NCBI GenBank assembly: GCA_036250195.1
Contig: JAVHZZ010000006.1
Span: 172,095,624 to 172,159,623, forward strand
Source: Mixophyes australis
Lineage: Eukaryota; Chordata; Amphibia; Anura; Limnodynastidae
DNA: 64,000 bases
Direction: 5' to 3'
Made by a program: the position numbers and the translations under genes. Under the pieces are notes generated by a model. It worked only from the letters and a program-made list of their open reading frames with translations, made no database searches and was not told the origin of the DNA. Of the stretch, positions 35,101-46,566 are shown in pieces (position 1 is the stretch's first letter; each line of letters opens with the position of its first letter).

Positions 35101-35330
35101 CAGTGGCGCACGCAGGGGGGGGGGGGGGTTTCTGGGTCCCCAGAAACTCCTCCCCTCCGCTAAGGAAGTGCCCCACATAGCGGCACTGTACTATACAGCA
35201 GCCATGGCGCTGTCAAAGAAGCGTCCGCGGCGGTGCTGTATAGTATACAGCACCGCCGCGGACGCTTCTTTGACAGCGCTGCGGCTGCTGTATAGTACAG
35301 TGCTGCCTAAACGGAGCTGCTGCCATCTGC
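35101..35330. mobile_element. truncated relative of the 28768 MITE
   Basis: It begins CAGTGGCGCACGCAGG, then a G-run and TTTCTGGGTCCCCAGAAACT. The core contains the same palindrome as 28768: GCGTCCGCGGCGGTGCTGTA and its inverse around TATAGTATACAGC. The expected right end (GCGTGCGCCACTG) is not found. Confidence 0.7.
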
Positions 35331-36980
35331 AAGGAGAGAGTGGATGTTGTGACCTACTTAGTGCATGGCCTACGCTACCCAGGAAAATTTTCCTGACTCA
35401 CATTTACTGCTGTTGTTCTAGAGGTACACAACAGTTCTTTTCTTACTACAACTTGTGCAGGAAAACAACTTAGACCACACAAGTATTATCAAATAATATG
35501 CAAGGTGGGGTTTCATAGGGGCCTGGGACGGGAAAGGAACTCACACTTACCCTACACACAGCGCCGGTCTCTGGTCGCACTCGGGAGAGTCTCTCTTTTC
35601 CTCGACGGTGTCTGCGCAGGAGAGAGGGGGGTATCCAAGTATCCGAACGCAACACGGGAGAGAGCCCCTTATCTCTTATGCCGGGGACTCATTTTGCTGT
35701 AAAAGGGGGTGGTAAAAGGCAGGGAGGACAGTTCAATGTGAGTGCACCATGTGGAACAGCCCGTGCCAGACTATACTCACGAAAGCTGGTCCACTACAGC
35801 GACTCCCTCTGTCTCTGCTACTCCAGGGGGTTCTCACTGGCTGGGATCTTACAGTGTGCTTGTCTGTTGCCCAATGCCTGTTAACAGAGCACAGACTTCC
35901 TACCTAGGCTGTCCCTATCCTAACTGCTGCTAGGTTTCTAAACTTGCTTGTGCACCAATCCTGACAACTATCTGGCATACACAATCTGCAACAAGAGATA
36001 TACAACACAGCAATGATACAACCAAGAGGACAATCAGAGATAGAAGAAGAGGGTACAGTATGCAGTTACAATACAGCAAATAAACACTAGGCGATACAAT
36101 AAAACATACTCACTACGGGCGTTAGGCTAGGGGTGGCCTACTACAGTGTTCCTGGGGTAGGGGGTACAGGCCAGGGGACCTAGGGGGGCCAAGGGGCTGA
36201 GATTGAGGCCTAGGGGTAGTGGCTGTGGTCAGGGGCAGTGGCTGGGAATCAGGCCTGTGACTATAAATCAGATCTGTGACTGTGGTTCAGGCCTGTGGCT
36301 GTAAATCAGGCCTGTGGGCAGTGCCTGTGGCCTGTGGCTGTGAATCAGGCCTGTGGGCAGGGGCTGTGAACCAGGCCTGTGACTATGAATCAGGCCTGTG
36401 GGCAGTGGCTGTGAATCAGACCTGTGGGCAGTGGTTGTGAATCAGGTCTGTGGGCACTGGCTGTGGCCTAGGACTAAGCTTAAGGGAGAGGAGACTAGGG
36501 ATGGTCGGTCTAAAGATTAAGAGGCGAGGGATGGGAGCTAGGGGTGGAGGCCTGAAAGTACGCTGGGGCACACACACACACAGACAAGGAGCACTTACCT
36601 GTTTCTTCCTGGTCACTGAGAGTCCTTCCGCAGCTGCTCTCCCCTGTGGACCGGCTGTACAGTCTTCTTTCTTCCCTTGTGGCTGATGCTAGTGGAGCAC
36701 TCCTTCGTTGCTGTTTTTCCTTTACTCTGCAGGAAAACACTTCTGTTGCTGCTGTTGCTTCACAGCTGCCTCTATGTCTCTCCCTGTATCTCACAATAGA
36801 TTGCTCCTTTGTTCTAGCTTCCTCTTTGAAAGCCTGCCCGGAAACAGGGGGGTGAGCTCTAGCTGGGAGGCATGTGATTGGTGGGTTGCCTGATGATGTC
36901 ACCAAGGCACCGCCCACCAGCCGGGGATGCAGCCTAGCAACGCTGGCCCTGGATCCCACAAATACACCATAAGTGTGGCA
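35331..36980. other. unassigned; possible LTR-type sequence with a 26-bp repeat
   Basis: 36230-36470 is an imperfect ~26-bp tandem repeat based on GGCTGTGAATCAGGCCTGTG plus GGCAGT. The rest is GC-richer than its surroundings, with overlapping open frames on both strands and no recognised domain. Resemblance in texture to 59200-61150 suggests LTR origin, but I found no TG...CA ends or target duplication. Confidence 0.35.
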
Positions 36981-39209
36981 TCCTGTAAGGTTGTTTGAAC
37001 CTTGGAGTAAAAAGATTGAGTAGAGAGGACTATATAATTGTTACGGTCATCTGTATTTTTTGATCCAATTCGGGACCCTTGGGTCTAGATGGAGCAGGAC
37101 TGAATCGGAACCTAAAGGCCTTGATGATATCTCTGCTCATCTAGAGTCCTTAGAGTAGAACAAGGTCTGAAGTTGATTCTAGGTGTGACATTTGCATTTG
37201 AAATCTGTTGCTGTCGACTTTCAATATGATATCCAAATAGCCTTATTCCTTATGGGTTAACCCCATAAGGGAATAAGGCCCATTCCTCATAAGGGCCTTA
37301 TTCCCTTATGGGGAATGAGGCCTAAATCCTAACTGCAGTGTAAATATGTTATATCAAATGAGTCCATTGATAAGTTGAAAGCTCTGCACATTCCAGAGTG
37401 AGAAGATAGGAGTGTCATCTGTGGCAGCTTCAAAGAGCCCCTGCTGTGAGATATATCCTGGCCTGAGATGGAATTATGACACCTGAATAGACTTATAGGA
37501 ACCGCTGAGCATGGTGTCTGGCTCAAAGAGCCCATGTGCTTACTTGGCTATATGTGATATAGACAAAAATAATTCAGTTTTAAAATAGGCCACTTAAAAT
37601 CAATAAAAGTAGTGATCAACCACATATTCCTCAATAGCTTGATGAAGGGCAGCTCATATGTCAAATTAAGAATTCTGCCCCACAGAGAAGTTAAAGAAAT
37701 GAGTGTAAGCTCTACGAATATACTTTATTTAGGCGTGTTTGGTATCAAAAGATGTACAAATGCATAGGGGATTTATTAATAATAAAATTGGGTCTGTGTG
37801 ATGCTCCACAGAAAAGTTAGATCACATAGTAGAATTGGGTAGTAAATCAGACAACATGCAAATGGTGATTGAAAAAAGTATCACAGACCACAACCCCCAG
37901 GAGGTGGGAAGGTGTATAGGTGTCTTTAAAAAGCTGAGACCAGTCACAACAAATGTCAGTCTTTTGGGAAATTAATCATTCATTGATAAGCTTTCCATCT
38001 TCAAGCCAATTTACCTTGGCTCAGAATATACCATTTTGTTGTAAGTTATACTTTTTATTTTAAACTGTTTTGCTTCTGTATGTTATGTCAATTTATTACT
38101 TTTATTATTTGTTTTTTATATCTGAATGCCCTGTACTTTTGTATATTAAATCTATAAATTTAGTAAGTTGTGTCCTTGATACTCTAACAAATCCATTAGC
38201 CTGTTAAGAAGAATAAAGCTCAACCAAGTTAACCCTTTGAATGCTGGTGTGTGATTTGTTGATACATTTTAATTCAATTTGATTAATAGTGTGTGCTTGT
38301 ATTTTCATTTGTGTAACAGTCTGGAGGTGTGAAGAGTTAACCCTTTAATTGCTTGTGAGTGCCTTGTTCACCTGTGGTAGCTAGAAGCCTTGTGTGCCAG
38401 TGTGGGACAGGATATTGGGGTCCTATTGCCCGTATTCAACAGGTGGTGGCAAACCTGAAGTGTTTGGGGGGTGTGAGAGTGCCGTGTGGGGGTGATTCAG
38501 TAGGTCTGTAACCTGTGTGATAGGTATTGAGACTGTGGGCTGGAATCATATGTAACCTTATACAGCAAACACCCCATAGTCACGGCAGCTGGGAGCATGT
38601 CCGTGACACACTGGTACTGCAGAATAGATATTGGATGGTGCAAAGTTCTTAATGAGGTAAGTGCTCTTGCTAAATGGAAAATATTGCAGGAAGATGAGCA
38701 GCTCGAAAGTGCAAAGTGCTTGCAGGATGATGAACTCCGGGGAATGCAGGATGCTTGAAAGAAGATATGCACTTTAGAATGCAGGATACTTGCAAAGTGT
38801 TATGTAGTATGTAATGCAGGATGTACACAGAAGAGGATCACTATGTAACACAGGGAATCAAGACCAACTGTAACCTGAAGCCAAGAATTATCCCCAGCAG
38901 CAGGTCTAAATAGGGTGCACCAATCAACTATTGGCTGCACAGTTCATGTGATCACAGCTGCTCAATCTGGTTGGTCTGGAATGATCACCTGACTGCATCC
39001 AAGATGGCCATGCCCAAGCAGCAGAACAAACAGTATGTGTTTGTTTACAAATGGGGATGTGATGGACAGGAATGCTGCAGGCGACCAGGAGGGACCTGAG
39101 TAGTAGTGATATGACAGCGGTCTTATTTAAGACGCAATTTGTGTGCAAGTTGCCTTTGCACTTTAATCAGGTACATAACTTTGAATTTACTACAAATCAA
39201 ATAATACAA
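36981..39209. other. no gene seen; one small palindrome
   Basis: 37240-37322 holds inverted copies of CCTTATTCCTTATGGG / CCCATAAGGGAATAAGG and TCCTCATAAGG / CCTTATGGGGA, probably a small foldback. 38640-38830 repeats GCAGGAT(G/A)CTTG-like motifs. No coding domain is recognised. Confidence 0.4.
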
Positions 39210-39360
39210 TCATCATCATCATTTATTTATATAGCGCCACTAATTCCGCAGCGCTGTACAGAGAACTCATTCACATCAGTCCCTGTCCCATTGGAGCTTA
39301 TAATCTAAATTCTCTAACACACACAAACACAGACAGAGACACACAGAGACTAGGGTCAAT
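39210..39360. repeat. CATCAT...TATAGCGCC interspersed repeat
   Basis: A CAT-repeat start, then ATTTATATAGCGCCACTAAT, TCCGCAGCGCTGTACAGAG and GGAGCTTATAATCTAAA. This arrangement is familiar from frog genomes. The final motif resembles GCAAGCTTACAATCTATGGG in the tail of the L2 element at 14393, so it may be a LINE 3'-end fragment (inference). Confidence 0.6.
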
Positions 39361-39996
39361 TTGATAGCAACCTACTAGTATGTTTTTTGGATTGCAACAT
39401 ACAGTATAAAGCCAATGATCAGTTCAATCAAAAAGAATTAACAGCAGCAGCATACATGTTAATCCACTACTATAAGCACCAGGAAAATATTCAATCATAT
39501 ATATATATATTTATACATGTGTGTGTGTGTGTATATATATATATATTTCACAACAAAGGGAGATTTAAAAATAAAGGGACTACTTAGCGTTTAGTTGGAT
39601 ACCAGTAGGTGATGTTTCGGAGAAAACATATTTATTATAACTTGTTTTCCCGGTTGAGGACCTTGGCAATAACTTGATTGTTATGTTCTCTTTATAAATA
39701 TATATATATATTTGCATGGATTTATTGATCAGGAAGGACCCTGGGAAAATTTCTTGCATGGCACTAGTAAGAAGGTGAATGGTCTCATGGAAAGGGCCAG
39801 CCTCAAAGAAAAAGAGTTGACCCAACCTAGGTCTGAGTACATATAACAGGATTATGGTGACATAGGTTTATGTAACAGACCACTTCCAAAGTACAGGGCA
39901 ATGCTCTATGTATTGGGAAACAACAAGGTGATTTATTAGTAGAGATGGGCGGGTCCGGTTCTCCGAGAACCGAACCCACCCGAACTTTGGGTATCC

Positions 39997-40024
39997 GAGT
40001 ACCGAGCTGAGCAGCTCGGTACTC
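39997..40024. promoter_or_regulatory. 13-bp perfect hairpin in the hAT 5' end
   Basis: GAGTACCGAGCTG and its exact complement are separated by AG. It is conserved in the copy at 201-228. Possible roles are transposase binding or transcript structure; neither is shown. Confidence 0.6.
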
Positions 40025-40109
40025 TCCCGCCCATTCCGAATCCAAATCGAGGCCGAACGTCATTGTGACGTTGTCGGATCTCGGGACTCGGTTCTCGCGA
40101 TACTTCAAC

Positions 40110-40118
40110 TTTATAAAT
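40110..40118 (+). promoter_or_regulatory. TATA-like motif in the hAT
   Basis: TTTATAAAT lies ~170 bp from the TIR and upstream of the transposase remnant, conserved in the copy at 1-285. A promoter role is inferred from position and sequence only. Confidence 0.4.
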
Positions 40119-40287
40119 ACACGCCTCCACAGCAATCCATCGCCATTTGACAGAGGGAGAGAGCAGGGTGTAGTCATAGGCTAATTAGAGCAGGGACAGA
40201 GAATACAATATTGTTCTTGCAATTGCTCTAACCAAAATCGCTAGTGCAGAGAGGAGGATAGAGGTTTATTATTTTTTCTTCATATTT

Positions 40288-41022
40288 GGCACTCCCCAGC
40301 GCTTTTGGGGTGTCCCCCATAATTGTGCATTAATATTTCTGGCTGTCAAAAGTCATATCTGTCAGCAGTATCTACTAAATAATTTGTAGCACACCTCAGT
40401 GCTTTTGGGGTGTCCTCCCTAATTGTGCATTAATATTTCTGGCTGTCAAAAGTCATATCTGTCAGCAGTATCTACTAAATAATTTTTAGCACTCCTCAGT
40501 GTTTTTGGGGTGTCCTCCCTAATTGTGCATTAATATTTCTGGCTGTCAAAAGTCATATCTGTCAGCAGTATCTACTAAATAATTTTTAGCACTCCTCAGT
40601 GTTTTTGGGGTGTCCTCCCTAATTGTGCATTAATATTTCTGGCTGTCAAAAGTCATATCTGTCAGCAGTATCTACTAAATAATTTGTAGCACACCTCAGT
40701 GCTTTTGGGGTGTCCTCCCTAATTGTGCATTAATATTTCTGGCTGTCAAAAGTCATATCTGTCAGCAGTATCTACTAAATAATTTTTAGCACTCCTCAGT
40801 GTTTTTGGGGTGTCCTCCCTAATTGTGCATTAATATTTCTGGCTGTCAAAAGTCATATCTGTCAGCAGTATCTACTAAATAATTTGTAGCACTCCTCAGT
40901 GTTTTTGGGGTGTCCTCCCTAATTGTGCATTAATATTTCTGGCTGTCAAAAGTCATATCTGTCAGCAGTATCTACTAAATAATTTTTAGCACACCTCAGT
41001 GCTTTTGGGGTGTCCTCCCTAA
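40288..41022 (+). repeat. 100-bp tandem array, 7.35 units
   Basis: Units start at 40288 and then every 100 bp without a single length change up to 40988, where a 35-bp partial unit ends the array. Each unit carries CTTTTGGGGTGTCC, AATTGTGCATTAATATTTC and GTCAGCAGTATCTACTAAAT. The internal units differ by only a few substitutions. Confidence 0.97.
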
Positions 41023-41034
41023 AAATGTGTCACT

Positions 41035-41451
41035 TTGCCCATAACTCCATCCAATATGAGTATAAACATGCAAAGGATGGTGGAGGATTACTTTCAAGAG
41101 GTAGTTGATATGGAAATGTCAGACAGTCCCTTTCCTTACTGGGAAGAAAAGCAGGCCATTTGGAAACCCATGTACAAACTTGCTTTGCAATACCTAAGCT
41201 GCCCACCCTCCAGTGTGTACTCTGAACGAGTGTTCAGCACAGCAGGGAACTTAGTCAGTGATCGCCGTAGAAGGTTACTTCCCAAAAATGTGGAGAAAAT
41301 GATGTTTATAAAAATGAACTACATCTTCCACGAGGAAGGCCTTCACCATCCAAGACATCCAAGCACTGACTGTTCTCTAATGGCGGATTCAAGCGGCGAT
41401 GAATTGATAGTCTGTGATGATGACGTACACACTGATGAGGGTGAGGATTAA
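41035..41451 (+). CDS. hAT transposase C-terminal (dimerisation) fragment
   Basis: This 138-codon open frame corresponds to the C-terminal dimerisation domain of hAT transposases, which holds the last part of the catalytic fold. Visible motifs are MVEDYFQEVVDMEMSDSPF, YWEEKQAIWKPMYKLALQYL, the hAT signature PPSSVYSERVFSTAGNLVSD, and RRRRLLPKNVEKMMFIKMN, ending with an acidic tail. The BED zinc finger and the rest of the RNase H-like domain are absent, so it cannot be an active transposase. The start ATG is uncertain because the preceding sequence is the tandem array. The same region in the 42.8-kb element is frameshifted within the LVSER...LLP motif, whereas here it is intact. It could be a dead remnant that happens to be open, or be translated as a truncated product. 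Confidence 0.8.
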   Translation: MPITPSNMSINMQRMVEDYFQEVVDMEMSDSPFPYWEEKQAIWKPMYKLALQYLSCPPSSVYSERVFSTAGNLVSDRRRRLLPKNVEKMMFIKMNYIFHEEGLHHPRHPSTDCSLMADSSGDELIVCDDDVHTDEGED

Positions 41452-41626
41452 GCTGAAGATGATGCCGATAACATCTTTTTAAAACTTTCTATGTAAGTGT
41501 AGGGTGCAATCTACCCCCAAAGAGGAAAGGGACTTGTGGCATTTCCATATCACATACCATCTTGAAAGGCTGCTGTTAGGGCAATTTATCCTTAAGGGTA
41601 GGGTGTCATAGACAGAGTGACCCTAA

Positions 41627-41960
41627 ACTGGCTTTGTCCATTTTTCATAATATTGTACAGTCTATAATGGCTGAATTTTTGGGTATTTTATACAAGTGGA
41701 GGGGGGCCTAGAGAGACAGAAACCAAACTGGCTTTTTCCATGTCAATTAATATTGTACAGTCTATAATGGCTGAATTTTTGGGTATTTTATACAAGTGGA
41801 GGGGGGCCTAGAGAGACAGAGTGACCCCAAACTGTCTTTCTCCATGTCAATTAATATTGTACAGTCTATAATGGCTGAATTTTTTAGTATTTTATACAAG
41901 TGGAGGGGTGCCTTGAGAGACAGAAACCAAACTGGCTTTTTCCATTTCTTTACATATTTA
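41627..41960. repeat. ~100-104-bp tandem repeat, about 3.3 units
   Basis: Units begin with ACTGGCTTTTTCCAT-like sequence at 41627, 41727, 41831 and 41931, and share ATTGTACAGTCTATAATGG and CAAGTGGAGGGG. It lies in the 3' untranslated part of the hAT element. Confidence 0.9.
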
Positions 41961-42194
41961 ACTATAAGTGTAGGGTGTAATATACATTCAAAGACGATGG
42001 CTGCATTGCCAATATGCATAGATGGAGAGGAAGACAATCTGTTTTGTGTGTAGAATAGGCCTACCAACGAAGAATTAAACTGTTTTTTTGGATGATTTAT
42101 TACCTCAACAATTAGATTACTTGTCTCTAAAACAGTTGGAGCACTAAATTGGGTTAATTTAGGCCCAAAAACATGGATTTTCCCAAAAAATAGC

Positions 42195-42315
42195 AAAACA
42201 AAACCAAACCAAACCAAAACCAAAACCAAAACACGCAATGGCGGTTTTGCAAAACCAAAACCAAAACCAAAACACGACGGTAATCCAGATCCAAAACCGA
42301 ATCCAAAACCAAAAC
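42195..42315. promoter_or_regulatory. CCAAAAC subterminal array of the hAT 3' end
   Basis: Many copies of CCAAAAC/CCAAAC precede CACGGGGGTCAGTGA and the right TIR. The same arrangement ends the element at 1848-3264, and in inverse form (GTTTTGG) the left end of the element at 42780. Repeated subterminal motifs of this kind are where hAT transposases bind in characterised families; binding here is inferred. Confidence 0.6.
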
Positions 42316-42439
42316 ACGGGGGTCAGTGACCATCTCTATTTATTAGTAATAACGGGTTATGCAAATATACGTATGCGTGAATATACTGAATGATTTATTT
42401 TGTACTTACAGGCAAAGTACATTTGTATGGTTCTCTTTC

Positions 42440-42779
42440 TGACCTGCTTCCCCCTTTTGCATTCTCCACATGAGAAGATGCTAATTAGACTCCTGCTTCC
42501 TCAATGTATACTGTTATAATTTCTGGTTCAGGCCTATCTTGAAGTAACCCTATATTGTGCAGCACACAGCAAGTGTTGCAGAGGTATAGAAGAGCACCCT
42601 ACGAGACTTGTCAAGGCATCTGAACCTGTTCATTAATAGTGCAAATGTATGTTTGATCACACCCCTAGTGATTATGTGTGGCTCATTATATTTGTGATCA
42701 GCAAGAGTCTGTGGATTAAACAGAATTGTAATTAACCAGGAGTGACACCCTGAATCACCTGAAACGGCACGCAACAAAC
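42440..42779 (-). pseudogene. PIF/Harbinger transposase, C-terminal half
   Basis: Minus-strand translation gives GDSGCHSWLITI, then FNPQTLADHKYNEPH, TRGVIKHTFALLMNRFRCLD and, after a frameshift, LHNIGLLQDRPEPEI. These match the order of the Harbinger DDE nuclease: 'GDSGYP...' with the second Asp, 'R.VIERTFG.LK.RFRCLD' with the catalytic Glu, and 'CC.LHN' at the end. The second Asp is kept, but the Glu is replaced by Lys (VIKHTF). The preceding half lies at 47739-48015, beyond the hAT insertion. This relative of the HARBI1 family is dead. Confidence 0.85.
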
Positions 42780-43549
42780 TAGTGATGTGCACCGGCCATT
42801 TTTCGTGTTTTGGGTTCTGATTACCTTCAGGTTTTGGGTTCTAATGGGTTTTGCCAAAACACCCCCTCAAGGTTTTGGGTTCTGATTTTTTTTTTTTTTT
42901 AAAGCATAAAAACTGCTGAAATCCAGATTTTTGCTTTTTTTTTTTTGCTTTTTTTTCACTCCTACACTATTATTAACCTCAATAACATTTATTTCCACTC
43001 ATTTCCAGTCTATTCTGAACACCTCACACCTCACGATATTGTTTTTAGGCCAAAAGGTTGCACCGAGGTAGCTGGATGTCTAAGCTAAGCAACACAAGTG
43101 GGCGGCACAAACACGTGGCCCATCTAGGAGTGGCACTGCAGTGGCAGACAGGATGCCAGTTTGAAAAGCTAGGCCCCAAAGAGCACATAATGCCAAAAAA
43201 AGAGGTGCAAGATGGAATTGTCCTTGGGCCCTCCCACCCACCCTTATGTTGCGGAAAAAGGACATGCACACGTTAACAAACCAATCATTTCAGTGACAGG
43301 GCCTACCAAACTACTGTGGCTGAAATGATTGGTTTGTTTGGGCCCCCACACAAAAAAATCTATTCATCTCTCCGTGTACAAAGTAAACTGGCTCTACTGA
43401 GGCAAGATGTCGTCCTCATCCTCATCCTCTGATTCCTCGCCCCCTTCAGTGTGTACTTCCTCATCCTCACACATTATCAATTCGTCCCCGCTGGACTCCA
43501 CAATCACAGGTCCCTCTGTAGTCTCTGGAGGCCATTGCTGGTCTTAATT

Positions 43550-46518
43550 GGAGAATTGATAATTCATTTTGATGAACATCATCTTGTCAACATTTTGCGG
43601 AAGCAACCTCCTTCACGCGCTCACTGACCAGGTTCCCCGCTGCACTAAAAACTCTTTCGGAGTATACACTGGAGGGGGGACAGCTCAGGTAAATAAGAGC
43701 CAGTTTGTACAGGGGCTTCCAAACTGACTTTTTTTCCTGCCAGTAAAAGTAAGGACTGTCTGACATGTCTACTTGGATGCTGTCAGCAAAGTAATCCTCC
43801 ACCATTTTTTCAATGGTGACAGAATCCAATGCAGCGACAGTAGACATGTCAGCAATCGTTGGCAGGTCCTTCAGTCCGGACCAGATGTTCTCTGCATCCC
43901 CGCCAGTGGGTCGTTTAGGAAATCTCAGCTGTTTCCTCGCAGCCACAGGTGTGGAAGAAAATGAAGGAGGACCTGTTGCCATGTCACGGTCCTCTTCAGA
44001 TGACAATCTCCTGATCAGCAGGTCTTTGCACCGCTGTAGACTTGTGTCCGCCGGAAACAGAGACACAACCTACGCTTTAAACCGAGGATCGAGCACGGTG
44101 GCCAGAATGTATTCCTCTGACTTTAAAAGACTGACCACCCTCGGAACCTGGCAAAGCGTACGAAGGGCTTCATCCACAAGAGCTACATGCTTTGTGGAAT
44201 CGCAATGCTTTACCAGCTCCTTCCTCACGTTCTCCAGCTGCTTCTGCAACAGCCTGATCAGGGGAATCACCTGACTCAAGATGGCAGTGTCGGAACTGAC
44301 TTCTCGTGTGGCAAGTTCAAACGGCTGGAGAACCTTGCACAACACGGAAATCAGTCTCCACTGCGCTTGACTCAGGCACATCCCCACTCCTTTGCCTATG
44401 TCGTAGGTGGCTGTGTAGGCTTGAATGGCCGTTTGCTGCTCCTCCATCCTCTGCAATCATATAGAGGGTGGAGTTCCAGCGCGTCACAACCTCCTGTTTG
44501 AGGTGATGGCAGGGCAGGTTAAGGCTTTTTTGATGGTGCTCCAGTCTTCGGTAGGCAGTGGCAGAATGACGAAAGTGTCCCGCAATTTTGCAGGCCACCA
44601 CAAGCATATCCTGCACACCCCTGTCACTTTTCAGATAATGCTGCACCACCAAATTTATTGTGTGGGCAATGCTGGAAATTGCCCATATGTAATGCCCGCA
44701 CAATGTTACTGGCGTTGTCTGACACCACAAATCCCCAGGAGAGTGTAAGTGGGGTAAGTCACTGCGAGATTATTTCCCTCAGTTTCTCTAAGAGGTTGTC
44801 AGCGTTGTGCCTTCTACTGAAACCGGTGATACACAACGTTGCCTGCCTTGGAACGAGCAGGCGTTTGGGAGATGCTGCTACTGATGCTGCTGCTGCTGTT
44901 GCAGTGGAAGGCAATGCATCTACCCAGTGGGCTGTCACAGTCATATAGTCCTTAGTTTGCCATGAACCACTTGTCCACATGTCCGTGGTTAAGTGGACAG
45001 TGGGTACAACCGCATTTTTCCGAGCACAAAGGACACTTTTTCGTACTTCTCTGTACATCCCGGGTATCGCCTGCCTAGTGAAGGTGAATCTAGACGGGAT
45101 TTGGTACCGGGGACACAATACCTCCATCAACCTTCTAAATCCCACTCCACTGATGGCGGACACCGGACGCACGTCTAACACCAACATAGCTGTCAAGACT
45201 GCAGTTATCCGCTTTGCTATAGGATGACTGCTGTCGTACTTCGTGATCATGGCAAACAACTGTTGTACGGTCAATTGCTTAGTGAAAGACGTAGCAGTCT
45301 TATGACTTCCCCTCTGGGAAGATGACCGACTCCCAGCAGCAATAGCAGCAGCGGCAGTAGTAGGCGTAGCGCTGCAGGATCCTCCGGAAGAATCCCGGAT
45401 TGAAGAGGACTCAAGTCATGCCGGTGACATGACCTGCAGGACTATCTCCCATCCAGATCGAGGAGGAAATTGACGAGGAGGGTGTTGCTGGTGTGGATAC
45501 AACGGCACCAAGGGATTTAGGTGTCCCTGGACTGCTGACGGTCCTAGCCACAGTTCCTGAACTAAACACACATTTATGAAGGTTCTTCAGGTGACGTATA
45601 AGGGAGGATGTCCCTAGGTGGCCAAGATCCTTACCCCTGCTTATTGCAGCTTTACATAAGGTACATATGGCAATACATTTTTTGTCCGGATTGGGATAGA
45701 AATAATTCCAGACCGAAGAGGTGGATTTATTGGTCTTCTGGCCAGGCATGACGATAGGCTTTTTCATCCCATGGACAACAACTGTTTCCCCCCCTGGTGC
45801 CTCATTTAAGAAAACCACATCAGCATTCTCCTTGTCAAGTTCCTCCTCAGCGCCAGCTACATCAATATCCTCCTCCTGGTGTACAACATTGACACCTTCA
45901 TTATCCAAATCTGTAACTGCACTGTGGGTGATCCTTCCACCATATGCAGAGGGCATGCTGCAAATGGTGGAAGGAGCCACCTCTTCCCGTACAATGATGG
46001 GAAGGTCAGGCTTCGCAACCACCAACACCCTTGGACTCGGCTTGGGGATTTGTGATGCCATGTCTTTAGAAGGCAGAGTTGTTTGCTGTGTTTTTGATGA
46101 CAGCTTAACTCTCTTAAATATTTTAGAGGGGGGGAGGAGGAGGGCTTAGATCGTTGGGTGAAGCTGAACCACTAGTCATGAACACGGGCCAGGGCCTAAG
46201 CCGTTCCTTGCCACTCCGTGTTGTAAATGGCATATTGGCAAGTTTACGTTTCTCCTCAGATGATTTTAATTTCTTTTTTTTGATCATTTTAGTGAACTTT
46301 GGCTTTTTGGATTTTACATGCCCTCTACTATCACATTGGGCATCGGCCTTGGCAGACGACGTTGATGCCATTTCATCGTCTATGTCATGACTAGTGGCAG
46401 CAGCTTCAGCATTAGGAGGAAGTGGTTCTTGATCTTTCCCTACTTTATCCTCCAAATTTTTGTACTCCATTATATGCAGCACAAGAGAGCGTACCCCTAA
46501 ACCACACACACCCGGCAA
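43550..46518 (-). pseudogene. hAT transposase (BED finger type), frameshifted
   Basis: It would have cut and re-inserted the element. Pieces in order on the minus strand: a Lys/Ser-rich N-terminus (46123-46518); a BED-type zinc finger (within 45411-46061: SVWNYFYPNPDKK, CTLCKAAISRG, SLIRHLKNLHKC); the start of the RNase H-like domain (44759-45274: RRLMEVLCPRYQIPSR, VHLTTDMWTS with the first catalytic Asp); the middle (44317-44730); an insertion domain (44070-44456: ILATVLDPRFKA); and the C-terminal dimerisation domain (43587-44066: SCPPSSVYSERVFSAAGNLV). The pieces occupy all three frames, with a stop between 44070 and 44066 and a frameshift in the LVSER...LLP motif, so it is inactive although nearly full length. 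Confidence 0.92.
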
Positions 46519-46566
46519 AGGCTTTAAAAATTATATGCGGCACAGGACAGTACCACTGGACTGGAG

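Larger units (their letters stand above)
39940..42338 (+). mobile_element. 2.4-kb hAT element with exact TSD
   Basis: TIRs TAGAGATGG... and ...CCATCTCTA, with an exact 8-bp duplication TTTATTAG at 39932-39939 and 42339-42346. Order of parts: a 13-bp hairpin (39997-40024); a TATA-like motif (40110); a 100-bp tandem array (40288-41022); a C-terminal transposase frame (41035-41451); a ~100-bp repeat (41627-41960); and a CCAAAAC array (42195-42315). Most of the transposase is missing, so it is an internally deleted, non-autonomous derivative. Its first 285 bp recur inverted at the window start. Confidence 0.95.

Noticed and set aside
35470..36960. CAGGTAAG-like motifs on the minus strand, considered as splice donors of a host gene
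   Set aside because: They are isolated, without matching acceptors or conserved coding exons, and lie in LTR-like repetitive DNA.
39997..40024. Perfect hairpin as an intrinsic transcription terminator
   Set aside because: No T-run follows it, the context is a vertebrate transposon, and the hairpin is shared by element copies, so it belongs to the transposon end.
40288..41022. CRISPR array (regular period)
   Set aside because: Units are 100-bp direct repeats with no variable spacers, inside a hAT element in a vertebrate genome.
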